Shown piece after piece: positions 6,216-13,498 of a stretch of 14,028 nt of DNA (position 1 is the first letter of the stretch; each line of letters starts with the position of its first letter). A program made the position numbers and the translations under genes. This DNA is from Puniceicoccales bacterium (GTDB lineage Bacteria; Verrucomicrobiota; Verrucomicrobiia; Opitutales; JAIRLM01). The notes beneath the pieces are model-generated. The model made no database searches. It saw only the letters and a list, made by a program, of their open reading frames with translations, and was not told the origin of the DNA. The stretch covers positions 1-14,028 of the forward strand of contig JAITDL010000017.1 in the NCBI GenBank assembly GCA_031282565.1, given 5' to 3'.

Positions 6216-8285
6216 ATGGTGACCCATGCCAACCGCGACATGGGCGGAAGAATAGTATTTCAACGATTTGATGTTGCCGTCGCCAATTGCGTAGCCATAC
6301 TGCCGCCTCAGAGGAGGTTAGATGCCGTGCTGGACGGCAGTTATCTGGCGCTTTTAGTTGATGATCCATACTGTGCAAAATTCAAACTACTCGGCTGCGG
6401 TGAAGCAACTATCATTCTGCGTTCGCTGGCGAGCACATTGGGCGCCGAGCTAGCTGCATGCAGGCTGGATCCCGCTCTGCTGTCGGCGTTTGATAAACGA
6501 CTCTGCGAAGCGCTGGCTCCATTGCTGGCAAATCGCCACTGCGCATGGACATTGGCGACTCTTTGCTCGCTATTTGCAAACACAGATTTGCGAATTTCAA
6601 ATGAAATGGATCGCCGCAGAAGAATGGCGCTCGAGCTGCCTGACGATGGCGCAGAATTCCAAGTGGCCAAAGAATTTGAAGGCCTCCTCCCCGCCATCCC
6701 GGAACTGCGCAGTCTAATTGCCCACTATCCAGGCGGTGCTTTTACGTGTGAAGTCATTCTAAATGAAGGACAACCGAGACAAATTTCCGGAGAATTTCGT
6801 TCACTAAACCTGGCAGATAAAATGCGCTACATGGCATCGCCGACGTGCATCTATTTCTCCATGGTTCTAGCACCACAACTTCTGCGAATGGACGGAGATG
6901 ACGCGTTCAATTTGCTCAGACGGCACAGGATTGGGCTACTGTGCGCCTATTTTTCAATGAGCCATGAAGATCTGCTTGAAGTGCGTAGCGAGCGACTGTT
7001 TGCGAATTTTTTTGGCAAAATGCCGTCAGGCGGTCGAAGAAAGCAAGTAACTTGCATGATTGCCATGCTTCTGGACAGTAGAAATCCTGCCGACGCCATC
7101 GCCGCCATGGTGCCGCTCTTTGCTCATATCTTCCTCTGGAGAGAGGACTTCACCTGTGATATTCTAGGGCGCACTGTGGCGTTGGCATGCTTGGCTATCT
7201 ATCGTTTCCACAGCAGAAATTTAGTTCGTGGAGAGCTCCTCCAACTGCTTCGCAGCGTTTTCACTCAATGCGTTGATGTGCCCTATGAGCTTGATTTTGG
7301 CGAGTATCCGGAACATCGATTTCTGCTGCCGGGCGCCATTCCACTGCAAATGCGCATGCTGCTGGCGGCATTCGTTCCACAGTGGGTGGATTTTGTCTTA
7401 CCTGACGCGACCGCCATCGATGCCGCAACCTTTAGCCAAGCAAAATTTGCCGCCGCCATTGAGCACATTTTGCGCACGGCATTTCCAAATGTTATCGGCT
7501 TTGATTTCCCTACAGGAGAAGCCATTAGGATATTTGCAGAAAGAAATTATCAGCGACTACTGGATGGAGAGTTGCAGCTATTCCAGTGCAATTGGATTGT
7601 CAATGGCCAGCAGGCGCGGCTATTCCTGCTGCTGTTCCGGACATTTTTTTCTGCGCAAAATCGCATCTGCTGCTTTTGCGAAAAAGGGTCGTTTGTGCGG
7701 CCGCTGTTTTTTGATGGAGAAATCCACAGAGGCCACATTGGACCCGTTGACATGGAAGCCGTAGCAGCTTTCAGACGCGAACTTCTAGCCATTGTGATTT
7801 CAGACTGCATCACCCGCAATGCCGTAGTTAGAGACGGCAATAGAGGGCATGGCGGCAGTGCGATGGTAAACTTTTGCAATGAGTTTGTAAGTGGACTTTG
7901 GGTGCGCACTGCCGAAGGTGCGCCAATGCTAATGCAATATGGCACTAGCGGCATGCCATGTATGAGATTGGGAGAACGTCCAGATATAACTAGCCCATAC
8001 AACCAGCACAGCAGCTATGCGACAGTGCTTAATGGATTGCTGGAGCCATTGTGCAATGACAAAGTGCTTGCCGTGGCGCTAGTATCCAATGGCGATACTG
8101 CTTCCGGGATAGAAATGCTTTGCTGCTCCAGAGTTTCTGGTGCTTTATATGCGTCACGTATTACTTCCGGTAAACTTGTTGTTGGTGCGCCATTCGATGT
8201 TGATGATCGCGTTGGGGAAATTATATTCGAAAACGGTAAATGGATCGTAATTTGCAATCGCACGGCATACTTCACCATAGGTTGA
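6216..8285 (+). CDS. Unknown 689-residue protein
   Basis: I do not recognise this protein. The reading frame is long and uninterrupted, and its composition is protein-like throughout: mostly helical-looking in residues 1-500, then more beta-like in the last 140. Near the C-terminus are VRDGNRGHGGSAMVNFCNEF (around 557-576) and a hydrophobic closing segment, GEIIFENGKWIVICNRTAYF. It is rich in Cys, with CCFC and CC pairs in the C-terminal half. I see no signal peptide, lipobox or membrane segment, so it looks cytoplasmic or exported by a signal-independent route. The ATG is preceded only by a weak GAGC. It is divergent from the LRR-like gene and convergent with sctU. Proximity to the secretion genes makes an effector possible but does not show it. 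Confidence 0.75.
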   Translation: MVTHANRDMGGRIVFQRFDVAVANCVAILPPQRRLDAVLDGSYLALLVDDPYCAKFKLLGCGEATIILRSLASTLGAELAACRLDPALLSAFDKRLCEALAPLLANRHCAWTLATLCSLFANTDLRISNEMDRRRRMALELPDDGAEFQVAKEFEGLLPAIPELRSLIAHYPGGAFTCEVILNEGQPRQISGEFRSLNLADKMRYMASPTCIYFSMVLAPQLLRMDGDDAFNLLRRHRIGLLCAYFSMSHEDLLEVRSERLFANFFGKMPSGGRRKQVTCMIAMLLDSRNPADAIAAMVPLFAHIFLWREDFTCDILGRTVALACLAIYRFHSRNLVRGELLQLLRSVFTQCVDVPYELDFGEYPEHRFLLPGAIPLQMRMLLAAFVPQWVDFVLPDATAIDAATFSQAKFAAAIEHILRTAFPNVIGFDFPTGEAIRIFAERNYQRLLDGELQLFQCNWIVNGQQARLFLLLFRTFFSAQNRICCFCEKGSFVRPLFFDGEIHRGHIGPVDMEAVAAFRRELLAIVISDCITRNAVVRDGNRGHGGSAMVNFCNEFVSGLWVRTAEGAPMLMQYGTSGMPCMRLGERPDITSPYNQHSSYATVLNGLLEPLCNDKVLAVALVSNGDTASGIEMLCCSRVSGALYASRITSGKLVVGAPFDVDDRVGEIIFENGKWIVICNRTAYFTIG

Positions 8286-8365
8286 GAAGGTTTGACCGAG
8301 CGCATTGCACCGCTAGGAAGACCACGCCGACGGATGACAAATCAAAACATCAAGGCTGAATCCAT

Positions 8366-8385
8366 AAAAGAAGCAAATATGCTTC
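8366..8385 (-). terminator. Probable intrinsic terminator of the sctS-sctT-sctU operon
   Basis: Read on the minus strand, a six-base-pair stem GAAGCA/TGCTTC with loop TATT is followed directly by TTTTAT. It lies about 20 bases beyond the sctU stop codon. The stem is short and only moderately stable, so termination may be partial. The rest of the stretch 8286-8405, between convergent genes, shows nothing else. Confidence 0.55.
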
Positions 8386-8405
8386 ATTCTGCCGCTGCAG
8401 TCGCG

Positions 8406-9515
8406 TCATTCGTAGGGGTCGAGCTCTTCCCGCTCCATGTCGACTTCGATGTTTTGCTCGCCTTCGCCCTGGAGGTCGGCAACCCAGCGGAGAACTTCGG
8501 CAACTGGCTCAATTAATTCCGATGGAATGTATTCCAAGACATCGGCCGCACTCATCAGCGCGTGCGCAAGAGGGACATTGCGCATTATTGGTATGCCGCT
8601 ACTCCTCGCGATGTGAATCATTTCCTCGGCGAGCCTGCCCTCACCCTTGGCCAGAACTACTGGCAGCGGTGTCACCACGTCATCGTAGAGGATGGCAATG
8701 GCAAGGTGCGTTGGATTTGTTATGAGGGCATTGGCCCGCTGTGTCCGCTTTGCCGGAGCTTCGTTGATGAGTTCCTGGTGCAGTTGGCGTCTGCGCCCCT
8801 TAATTTCCGGCGAACCCTCCATTTCCTTGTATTCCCGTTTGATTTCACTTTTGGACATCATCATTTTTTTTGTGAAATCGCGGCGCTGGAGAAAGATGTC
8901 GGCAATGGCAACAACTGCGTAGGCAAAAATTACTAGGAATGCGAAGCGCTTCATTATGGGGCCTATGGCGGCCATGAGGCCCGTGACTCCGGCGTAGGGC
9001 AGCAGAATCAGCGCTCCAAGTTCGCTTTTTATGAGTTTGTATATCAGTATGCCAAGAAATATCACTTTGATGCACGACTTTAGAAATTCTAAAAAATTCT
9101 TTTTGGAAAAAATCTGCTTAAATTTTTCGATAGGGTTTAGTTTTTTTATGTCGGGCTTGATGGGCTCAATGGAAAACATGGCTCCGACCTGGATAAATCC
9201 ACCGGCGACGGCAAATAGAGCCACGATGCCGATGAGTGGGAGCAGCAGCCCAATTAGTTCGCGGGTGCAGTCGTCGAGCACTGCATTCACCGCCGCTGGG
9301 AAGTGATCGTCGAAAAATCGCACCGGGAAGACCAAAAAATCTCGCATGCGGGTCACTAATTTTGCCCAGTTAAGCCCAATGTATGCGAAAACTCCAATCA
9401 GCAAAACTGTCGACGTAAAATCGCGGCTGTAGGCGGTTTGACCTTTTTTCCGCGCATCGCGCAGCCGCTTCGGCGTTGGCATTTCTGTTTTTTCTTCTGA
9501 GCTCCCGCCGGCCAT
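8406..9515 (-). CDS. sctU: Type III secretion export apparatus protein SctU (YscU/FlhB family)
   Basis: The 369-residue inner-membrane protein is the substrate-specificity switch of the injectisome export gate. It opens with the family signature SSEEKTEMPTPKRLRDARKKGQ within residues 5-26. Four membrane segments follow (about 34-50, 85-112, 142-170 and 183-208). A linker RRDFTKKMMMSKSEIKREYK leads to the cytoplasmic domain. The autocleavage motif NPTH is intact at 267-270 (cleavage between Asn and Pro in the family), followed by HLAIAILYDD and GEGRLAEEMIHIARSSGIPI. The C-terminus has an acidic tail of about 20 residues. The start ATG lies six bases after the sctT stop. A GGAG that overlaps the end of sctT, ten bases upstream, is its likely ribosome site, so translational coupling is likely. 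Confidence 0.95.
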   Translation of the reverse strand: MAGGSSEEKTEMPTPKRLRDARKKGQTAYSRDFTSTVLLIGVFAYIGLNWAKLVTRMRDFLVFPVRFFDDHFPAAVNAVLDDCTRELIGLLLPLIGIVALFAVAGGFIQVGAMFSIEPIKPDIKKLNPIEKFKQIFSKKNFLEFLKSCIKVIFLGILIYKLIKSELGALILLPYAGVTGLMAAIGPIMKRFAFLVIFAYAVVAIADIFLQRRDFTKKMMMSKSEIKREYKEMEGSPEIKGRRRQLHQELINEAPAKRTQRANALITNPTHLAIAILYDDVVTPLPVVLAKGEGRLAEEMIHIARSSGIPIMRNVPLAHALMSAADVLEYIPSELIEPVAEVLRWVADLQGEGEQNIEVDMEREELDPYE

Positions 9516-9521
9516 GGTGCA

Positions 9522-10310
9522 TCATCTCCAGAATGCCAAAAAAAATTCGCACATTCTGTTCTTGGCGAAGAAATAGGATCGGAAAAAATCCAACAGAAAA
9601 TGCAGATACAAAGTGAGAAACAGCATGGATAGGCCGCTTTTAACGCCCATGGACAGGAAGAAAACGTTCATCTGCGGGGCGAAGCGATTTACCATCCCAA
9701 GGCCAAATTCGGCGAGAAAAAGCGTGAAGAGAATTGGCCCTGCTAGCGCGAAAACGACGTTGGCGTAGTCGCCGATGAAGCGCACAAAGTACGCGGCAAA
9801 ACTGCCGTCAACGTGTGGGATGAATGAAAAAATCGGCCAGACGACGTAGCTCTGGTATATGACGTCGAGGGTCAGCAGGAAACCGCCCGTAATAAAAAAA
9901 AGCAGAAGAACTATTTGCACGAAAAAATCTGCGGTGACAGTTGTCTGGCTCTCGTTGAACGCGCTGAATAGCGATGCCGCAGAAGCGCCGCGTTGAACGT
10001 CAATCAGATTGCCGACGCCCTCCACCACGAAAAATATGAAACTGCCGAGAAATCCAAGTATTGTGCCGACGAACACCTCCTTCACGGCAACGAAGGTGAT
10101 GGTGATGAGGCTGACATCTGGGTTGATAAATTCCTTGGCGAAAATCGGATAGGTAAAAATTGCCAGTCCAAGGATCCAGGAATTGCGGCCCATGCCCATT
10201 ACGTTGCGTTTGCCAAAAAATGGCAGCATGGCGAAAATAGCCGCGATGCGCACGGAACCAAGCACAACGGTAAAAAAGAAGGCGCGGATTTCGTAGAGGA
10301 AAGGTTGCAT
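9522..10310 (-). CDS. sctT: Type III secretion export apparatus protein SctT (YscT/FliR family)
   Basis: This 262-residue polytopic inner-membrane protein forms part of the export gate with SctR, SctS and SctU. It has about six to seven hydrophobic segments. The conserved family blocks are VKEVFVGTILGFLGSF followed by VEGVGNLIDVQRGASAAS (about 76-113), and FAPQMNVFFLSMGVKSG in the C-terminal part. The last block has the injectisome form. Normal length. It starts 11 bases after the sctS stop with no strong ribosome site (GAGCGG at a poor distance), so it probably relies on coupling to sctS. Gene order S-T-U is the standard one. Confidence 0.95.
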   Translation of the reverse strand: MQPFLYEIRAFFFTVVLGSVRIAAIFAMLPFFGKRNVMGMGRNSWILGLAIFTYPIFAKEFINPDVSLITITFVAVKEVFVGTILGFLGSFIFFVVEGVGNLIDVQRGASAASLFSAFNESQTTVTADFFVQIVLLLFFITGGFLLTLDVIYQSYVVWPIFSFIPHVDGSFAAYFVRFIGDYANVVFALAGPILFTLFLAEFGLGMVNRFAPQMNVFFLSMGVKSGLSMLFLTLYLHFLLDFFRSYFFAKNRMCEFFLAFWR

Positions 10311-10321
10311 GGCGCAGCCGC

Positions 10322-10588
10322 TCAGACCATTGTTGAAAAATAGGAGAAGATGTACTTAGTAAACGACATAATTTCAGATCCCATCCAGCGAGCGGTGACC
10401 AGCAGCACGATCACCACCGATATGAGTTTCATGGTGAATCCAAGAGTTTGCTCCTGAATTTGCGTAAGCGCCTGCAGCAGACTGACTATAAGTCCGACAG
10501 CCGTGGCCACGAGGATCGATGGCAGCGACAGGATCATGATCATTATCATGGCCCGCACGCTGAAATCCAAAACGACGCTATTTGTCAT
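10322..10588 (-). CDS. sctS: Type III secretion export apparatus protein SctS (YscS/FliQ family)
   Basis: The 88-residue protein has two membrane helices, as the family requires. The central block QALTQIQEQTLGFTMKLI is diagnostic of injectisome SctS; flagellar FliQ usually reads QATTQINEQ here. The frame stays open for 50 codons upstream, but homology begins at MTNSVVLDFS, so the ATG at 10588 is chosen. An ATG seven codons earlier (10609), with AGGCAGG in front, is an alternative. SctR, which normally precedes SctS, is absent: the upstream neighbour is a divergent ABC transporter gene. Confidence 0.93.
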   Translation of the reverse strand: MTNSVVLDFSVRAMIMIMILSLPSILVATAVGLIVSLLQALTQIQEQTLGFTMKLISVVIVLLVTARWMGSEIMSFTKYIFSYFSTMV

Positions 10589-10719
10589 GGTGCGGTGACA
10601 CTTTGCCATCTGCAGCCTGCCTAGGCAAGAAAGATTGATCTTCTGTGAAAATTTCGATGGGCCATCTTTTGGAAATTTTAGTGGGATGAAGTGGCATTTC
10701 CTACCTTGACAGGAATCAA
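10589..10719. promoter_or_regulatory. Divergent promoter region between sctS and the ABC transporter operon
   Basis: The 131 bases must hold the promoters of both operons, but no strong hexamer pair stands out on either strand. A ten-base palindrome TGCCTAGGCA (10618-10627) near the sctS start is a possible regulator site. A clear ribosome site, AGGA at 10711-10714, lies five bases before the ATPase start codon. Confidence 0.35.
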
Positions 10720-11817
10720 ATGTCGCTGCAAAAAACACCTCACCGCATGATAGGCATTAGGATTGACCGCATAGTAAAGCGGTTCGGTTCGGTGACAGCC
10801 CTCGATGGTGTCGACTTCCAAATCGAACCGGGAGAGTTGTTTTTTCTGCTTGGACCGAGCGGCTGCGGTAAGACGACGCTGCTGCGCACATTGGCCGGCT
10901 TCTACGCTCCCGACAGCGGCCACTTATTTTTTGGCGACAAGGACGTCACAAATCTTCCGGCACACAGGCGTCAGGCTGGCATGGTATTTCAGAGCTATGC
11001 CCTGTGGCCACATATGACAGTGGCGGAAAACGTTGCATTTGGATTAAAGCAGAAAAAATTGCCAAAATCGATCGTGGAAGAGCGACTGCAGGAGGCCCTG
11101 ACCGGCGTTCGCATGGAGCAGTTTTCTAGCCGAAAACCAAATGAACTTTCCGGTGGACAGCAGCAGCGCGTTGCCCTGGCCCGTGCGCTGGCGGTGCGGC
11201 CGCGCTGTCTTCTTCTCGATGAGCCACTTTCAAATCTTGATGCGCAGCTGCGCAACGAAATGCGTTTGGAAATTCGTCGCATCTGCAGGGAGCACCGATT
11301 GACGACGATCTATGTAACTCACGACCAAAAAGAAGCGCTATCAATCGCCGACCGCATGGCGGTGTTTTCCAAGGGGCGCATCGAACAGATAGGCACGCCG
11401 CTGGAAGTGTACAAATTGCCAAGGAATCGCTTCGTGGCAAATTTTGTAGGCGAGACGAATTTCCTCGAGGGGAAGGTTCTCCGCTGGGATGGGCCATTTG
11501 TGGCGGCGGAAACAATTTTAGGCACTGTGCTCGGCACGCCCGTTGATCCGTCCAATCCGCCGGCGATCGGAGATTGCGTCCATCTATCTCTGCGACCGGA
11601 AGTAATTCGTCTGCGCAGCGAGGCAATCGACAGCAACTGTTTCTCCGGCGACATCGTCTCCATGACATACTTTGGCGAAGTCGCGCACTACGATTTCTAC
11701 GGCAATGGCATAAGGCTAAAGGTTTCCGAACTTAACCCGCGACATTTGGGTCACAATGGCGACGCGACCATCTTCGCCAACGTGCGGCCGGAAGACGTCA
11801 TTGTGCTAATGAACTAG
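10720..11817 (+). CDS. ABC transporter ATP-binding protein, Fe3+/spermidine/sn-glycerol-3-phosphate type
   Basis: The 365-residue ATPase energises uptake of a small solute across the inner membrane. It has Walker A GPSGCGKT (45-52), the Q-loop at Gln91 (FQSYALWPHMTV), the signature LSGGQQQR (143-150), Walker B LLLDEP (164-169) and the switch His201 in THDQKEA. A C-terminal TOBE-like region (about 280-365) includes LSLRPEVIRL and ANVRPEDVIV. This architecture is shared by FbpC, PotA, UgpC and MalK, so the substrate is not fixed by this gene; the neighbouring binding protein points to the iron(III)-type group. The start at 10720 is supported by AGGA five bases upstream; ATG 10747 is a second possibility. 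Confidence 0.94.
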   Translation: MSLQKTPHRMIGIRIDRIVKRFGSVTALDGVDFQIEPGELFFLLGPSGCGKTTLLRTLAGFYAPDSGHLFFGDKDVTNLPAHRRQAGMVFQSYALWPHMTVAENVAFGLKQKKLPKSIVEERLQEALTGVRMEQFSSRKPNELSGGQQQRVALARALAVRPRCLLLDEPLSNLDAQLRNEMRLEIRRICREHRLTTIYVTHDQKEALSIADRMAVFSKGRIEQIGTPLEVYKLPRNRFVANFVGETNFLEGKVLRWDGPFVAAETILGTVLGTPVDPSNPPAIGDCVHLSLRPEVIRLRSEAIDSNCFSGDIVSMTYFGEVAHYDFYGNGIRLKVSELNPRHLGHNGDATIFANVRPEDVIVLMN

Positions 11818-11825
11818 GTACGGAA

Positions 11826-13496
11826 ATGGTTAGCGCTGAAAAAATTAAAAAGTTTTTTCTCTTCGGTGGTCTGGCCTGCATAGCCATCATGCCGTTTCTC
11901 GTGCGCAGCGGCGGGAGTGCCATCAACGCAAATACCGACGATACCGTTGTCATTTTGACGGGACACAATGAAAATCTGCGCTTCGAATTTAGCCAGGGAT
12001 TTCAAAAATGGTACAGGGAACGCACGGGCCGAACGGTTTTCGTCGATTGGCGCTATCTCGGCGGAGTGTCTGAAATTGTGCGCTACCTGGACAGTGTCTA
12101 CGGAAGTGCATTTCGCCAGTACTGGGAGAAAGATCTCGGAAGGCCGTGGACGGCGGAGGTGCAGAAGGCGTTTGTGCAGCGCAGTGCCGACGAAAGCAAA
12201 TGGGGAAGCGGCATCGAACGGGAGGTGTGCGAAGCGTTTTACAATTCCAAGATTACGTCGGCCATCGACATACTATTTGGCGGAGGTGTGTCCGAATTCA
12301 TAGTCCAGGCTAATAGGGGGGCCATTGTGGACAGCGGGTTTCTCGGTGAACACCCCGAGCTTTTCTGCGACGGCTGCATCCCACATTTTGTAGGAGCCGA
12401 GGAACTTTGGGACGGCAATGGCCGCTGGTTTGGCCAGAGCCTGTCAACATTTGGAATTTTGCGCAACAGGGCTGCTCTTGCGGCGCTTGGCCTCGAAGAC
12501 GGCGACGTTGCCCAGTGGGAGCAGTTGGCGGACCCGCGCCTGTTCGGTGCAGTGGCCCTCGTCGATCCGACGAAGAGCAGTGCACTGCTGAAGGCCTACG
12601 AAATGATCGTCCAGCAGCAGATTTTCTTCCGCAGAAAGGAATTGGAAGCCGCTGGCGATCGGAGGTCGTCCTGGAAAAATGACGGCCAGGCGGCTCGTGA
12701 AGGATGGATGCGTGGACTGCGGCTGCTGCAGCGCATTGCTGGAAATACTAGATATTTTTCCGATGCGCCGTCTAAGATGGTCCAGGATGTTGCCAGCGGA
12801 AACAGCGCCGTCGGCATAATTGTTGATTTCATAGGCAATGGCCAGGCGGCATTCGACAGGAGCCGCTGCGGCTGGGAACGGCTCAATTTCATATTGCCGG
12901 TGAACGGATCGGCGATAAGTCCGGATCCCATAGCGATCCTCCGTGGTGCGCCAAATGAGTCCGTGGCAAAACTTTTCCTGGAGTACATACTTGGCGAAGA
13001 GGGCCAAAAGGTCATCGCATTCAGGATCGGAACTCCCGGTGGGCCAATCCGCAATGAACTCTACAGGCCGCCGGTGAATGTGAATGTTTACGCCGATTGC
13101 TACGCCGCCTATCGGACAAGTTGCGACAATCAGATGGATGCCATTGCCCATGCGGCACTTAGTGTAGATGCTTCGGCCACTGCGCATCTCTATAATACCC
13201 TCAAGTGGATAGTGAAATTCGCATTAATGGTGCCGCAGAAGGAGTTGGTTGAAGCATGGTCGGCAATCCTGACGGCAAGGCGCGAAGGTCGATTTGCCAA
13301 CGCGGAAAAAGCCATGGAAATCATGGAGGATTTTTCAGGATTCGCCTACGACGAGGCCAATGAAACGCTGGCGGCAGTTCTCCAGCCGTCGCAGCCATCT
13401 CTATCGCTGGCAACGCAGAGGAAAATTGTGGAGAGATTCAAGCGTCAGTATGAGTTGGCAAAGCACGTAGCGGAATCAGGTCGCCAGATGCACTAA
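11826..13496 (+). CDS. ABC transporter extracellular substrate-binding protein (iron(III)/type 1 family)
   Basis: The 556-residue protein has an N-terminal signal or anchor (KIKKFFLFGGLACIAIMPFL) and then a mature domain beginning near TVVILTGHNE. Features of Fbp-type binding proteins follow: SAIDILFGGGVSEFIVQA, a long middle region with LADPRLFGAVALVDPTKSS, MVQDVASGNSAVGI, and a late block AISPDPIAILRGAPN with AKLFLEYILGEEGQKVI. In this family such proteins capture a ligand in the periplasm and deliver it to the permease. At 556 residues it is much longer than the usual 330-350; extra segments lie at about 80-140 and after residue 410. It starts eight bases after the ATPase stop with AGG seven bases before the ATG, so the two genes form one operon. 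Ligand identity is unknown; no iron-binding Tyr pair could be assigned by eye. Confidence 0.88.
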   Translation: MVSAEKIKKFFLFGGLACIAIMPFLVRSGGSAINANTDDTVVILTGHNENLRFEFSQGFQKWYRERTGRTVFVDWRYLGGVSEIVRYLDSVYGSAFRQYWEKDLGRPWTAEVQKAFVQRSADESKWGSGIEREVCEAFYNSKITSAIDILFGGGVSEFIVQANRGAIVDSGFLGEHPELFCDGCIPHFVGAEELWDGNGRWFGQSLSTFGILRNRAALAALGLEDGDVAQWEQLADPRLFGAVALVDPTKSSALLKAYEMIVQQQIFFRRKELEAAGDRRSSWKNDGQAAREGWMRGLRLLQRIAGNTRYFSDAPSKMVQDVASGNSAVGIIVDFIGNGQAAFDRSRCGWERLNFILPVNGSAISPDPIAILRGAPNESVAKLFLEYILGEEGQKVIAFRIGTPGGPIRNELYRPPVNVNVYADCYAAYRTSCDNQMDAIAHAALSVDASATAHLYNTLKWIVKFALMVPQKELVEAWSAILTARREGRFANAEKAMEIMEDFSGFAYDEANETLAAVLQPSQPSLSLATQRKIVERFKRQYELAKHVAESGRQMH

Positions 13497-13498
13497 TC

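Noticed and set aside
7228..7764. Overlapping 178-codon plus-strand frame inside the 689-residue gene
   Set aside because: It is wholly contained in a better coding frame, has no ribosome site and reads like a frame shadow rich in Ser, Cys and Leu.
10531..10552. GATAAT-GATCAT-GATCCT hexamer array (minus strand) resembling a Fur box, upstream of a possible iron importer
   Set aside because: It lies inside sctS, where it encodes the alternating Met-Ile run MIMIMI of the first membrane helix. It is also about 170 bases from the ATPase start, so coding explains it well enough.
8406..10588. Flagellar identity (flhB-fliR-fliQ) for the export genes
   Set aside because: The SctS block QALTQIQEQTL and the SctT block FAPQMNVFFLSMGVKSG have the injectisome form, and no flagellar gene is nearby.
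12444..13187. 247-codon minus-strand frame opposite the binding-protein gene
   Set aside because: The sense frame matches a known family along this stretch; the antisense frame has no recognisable pattern.
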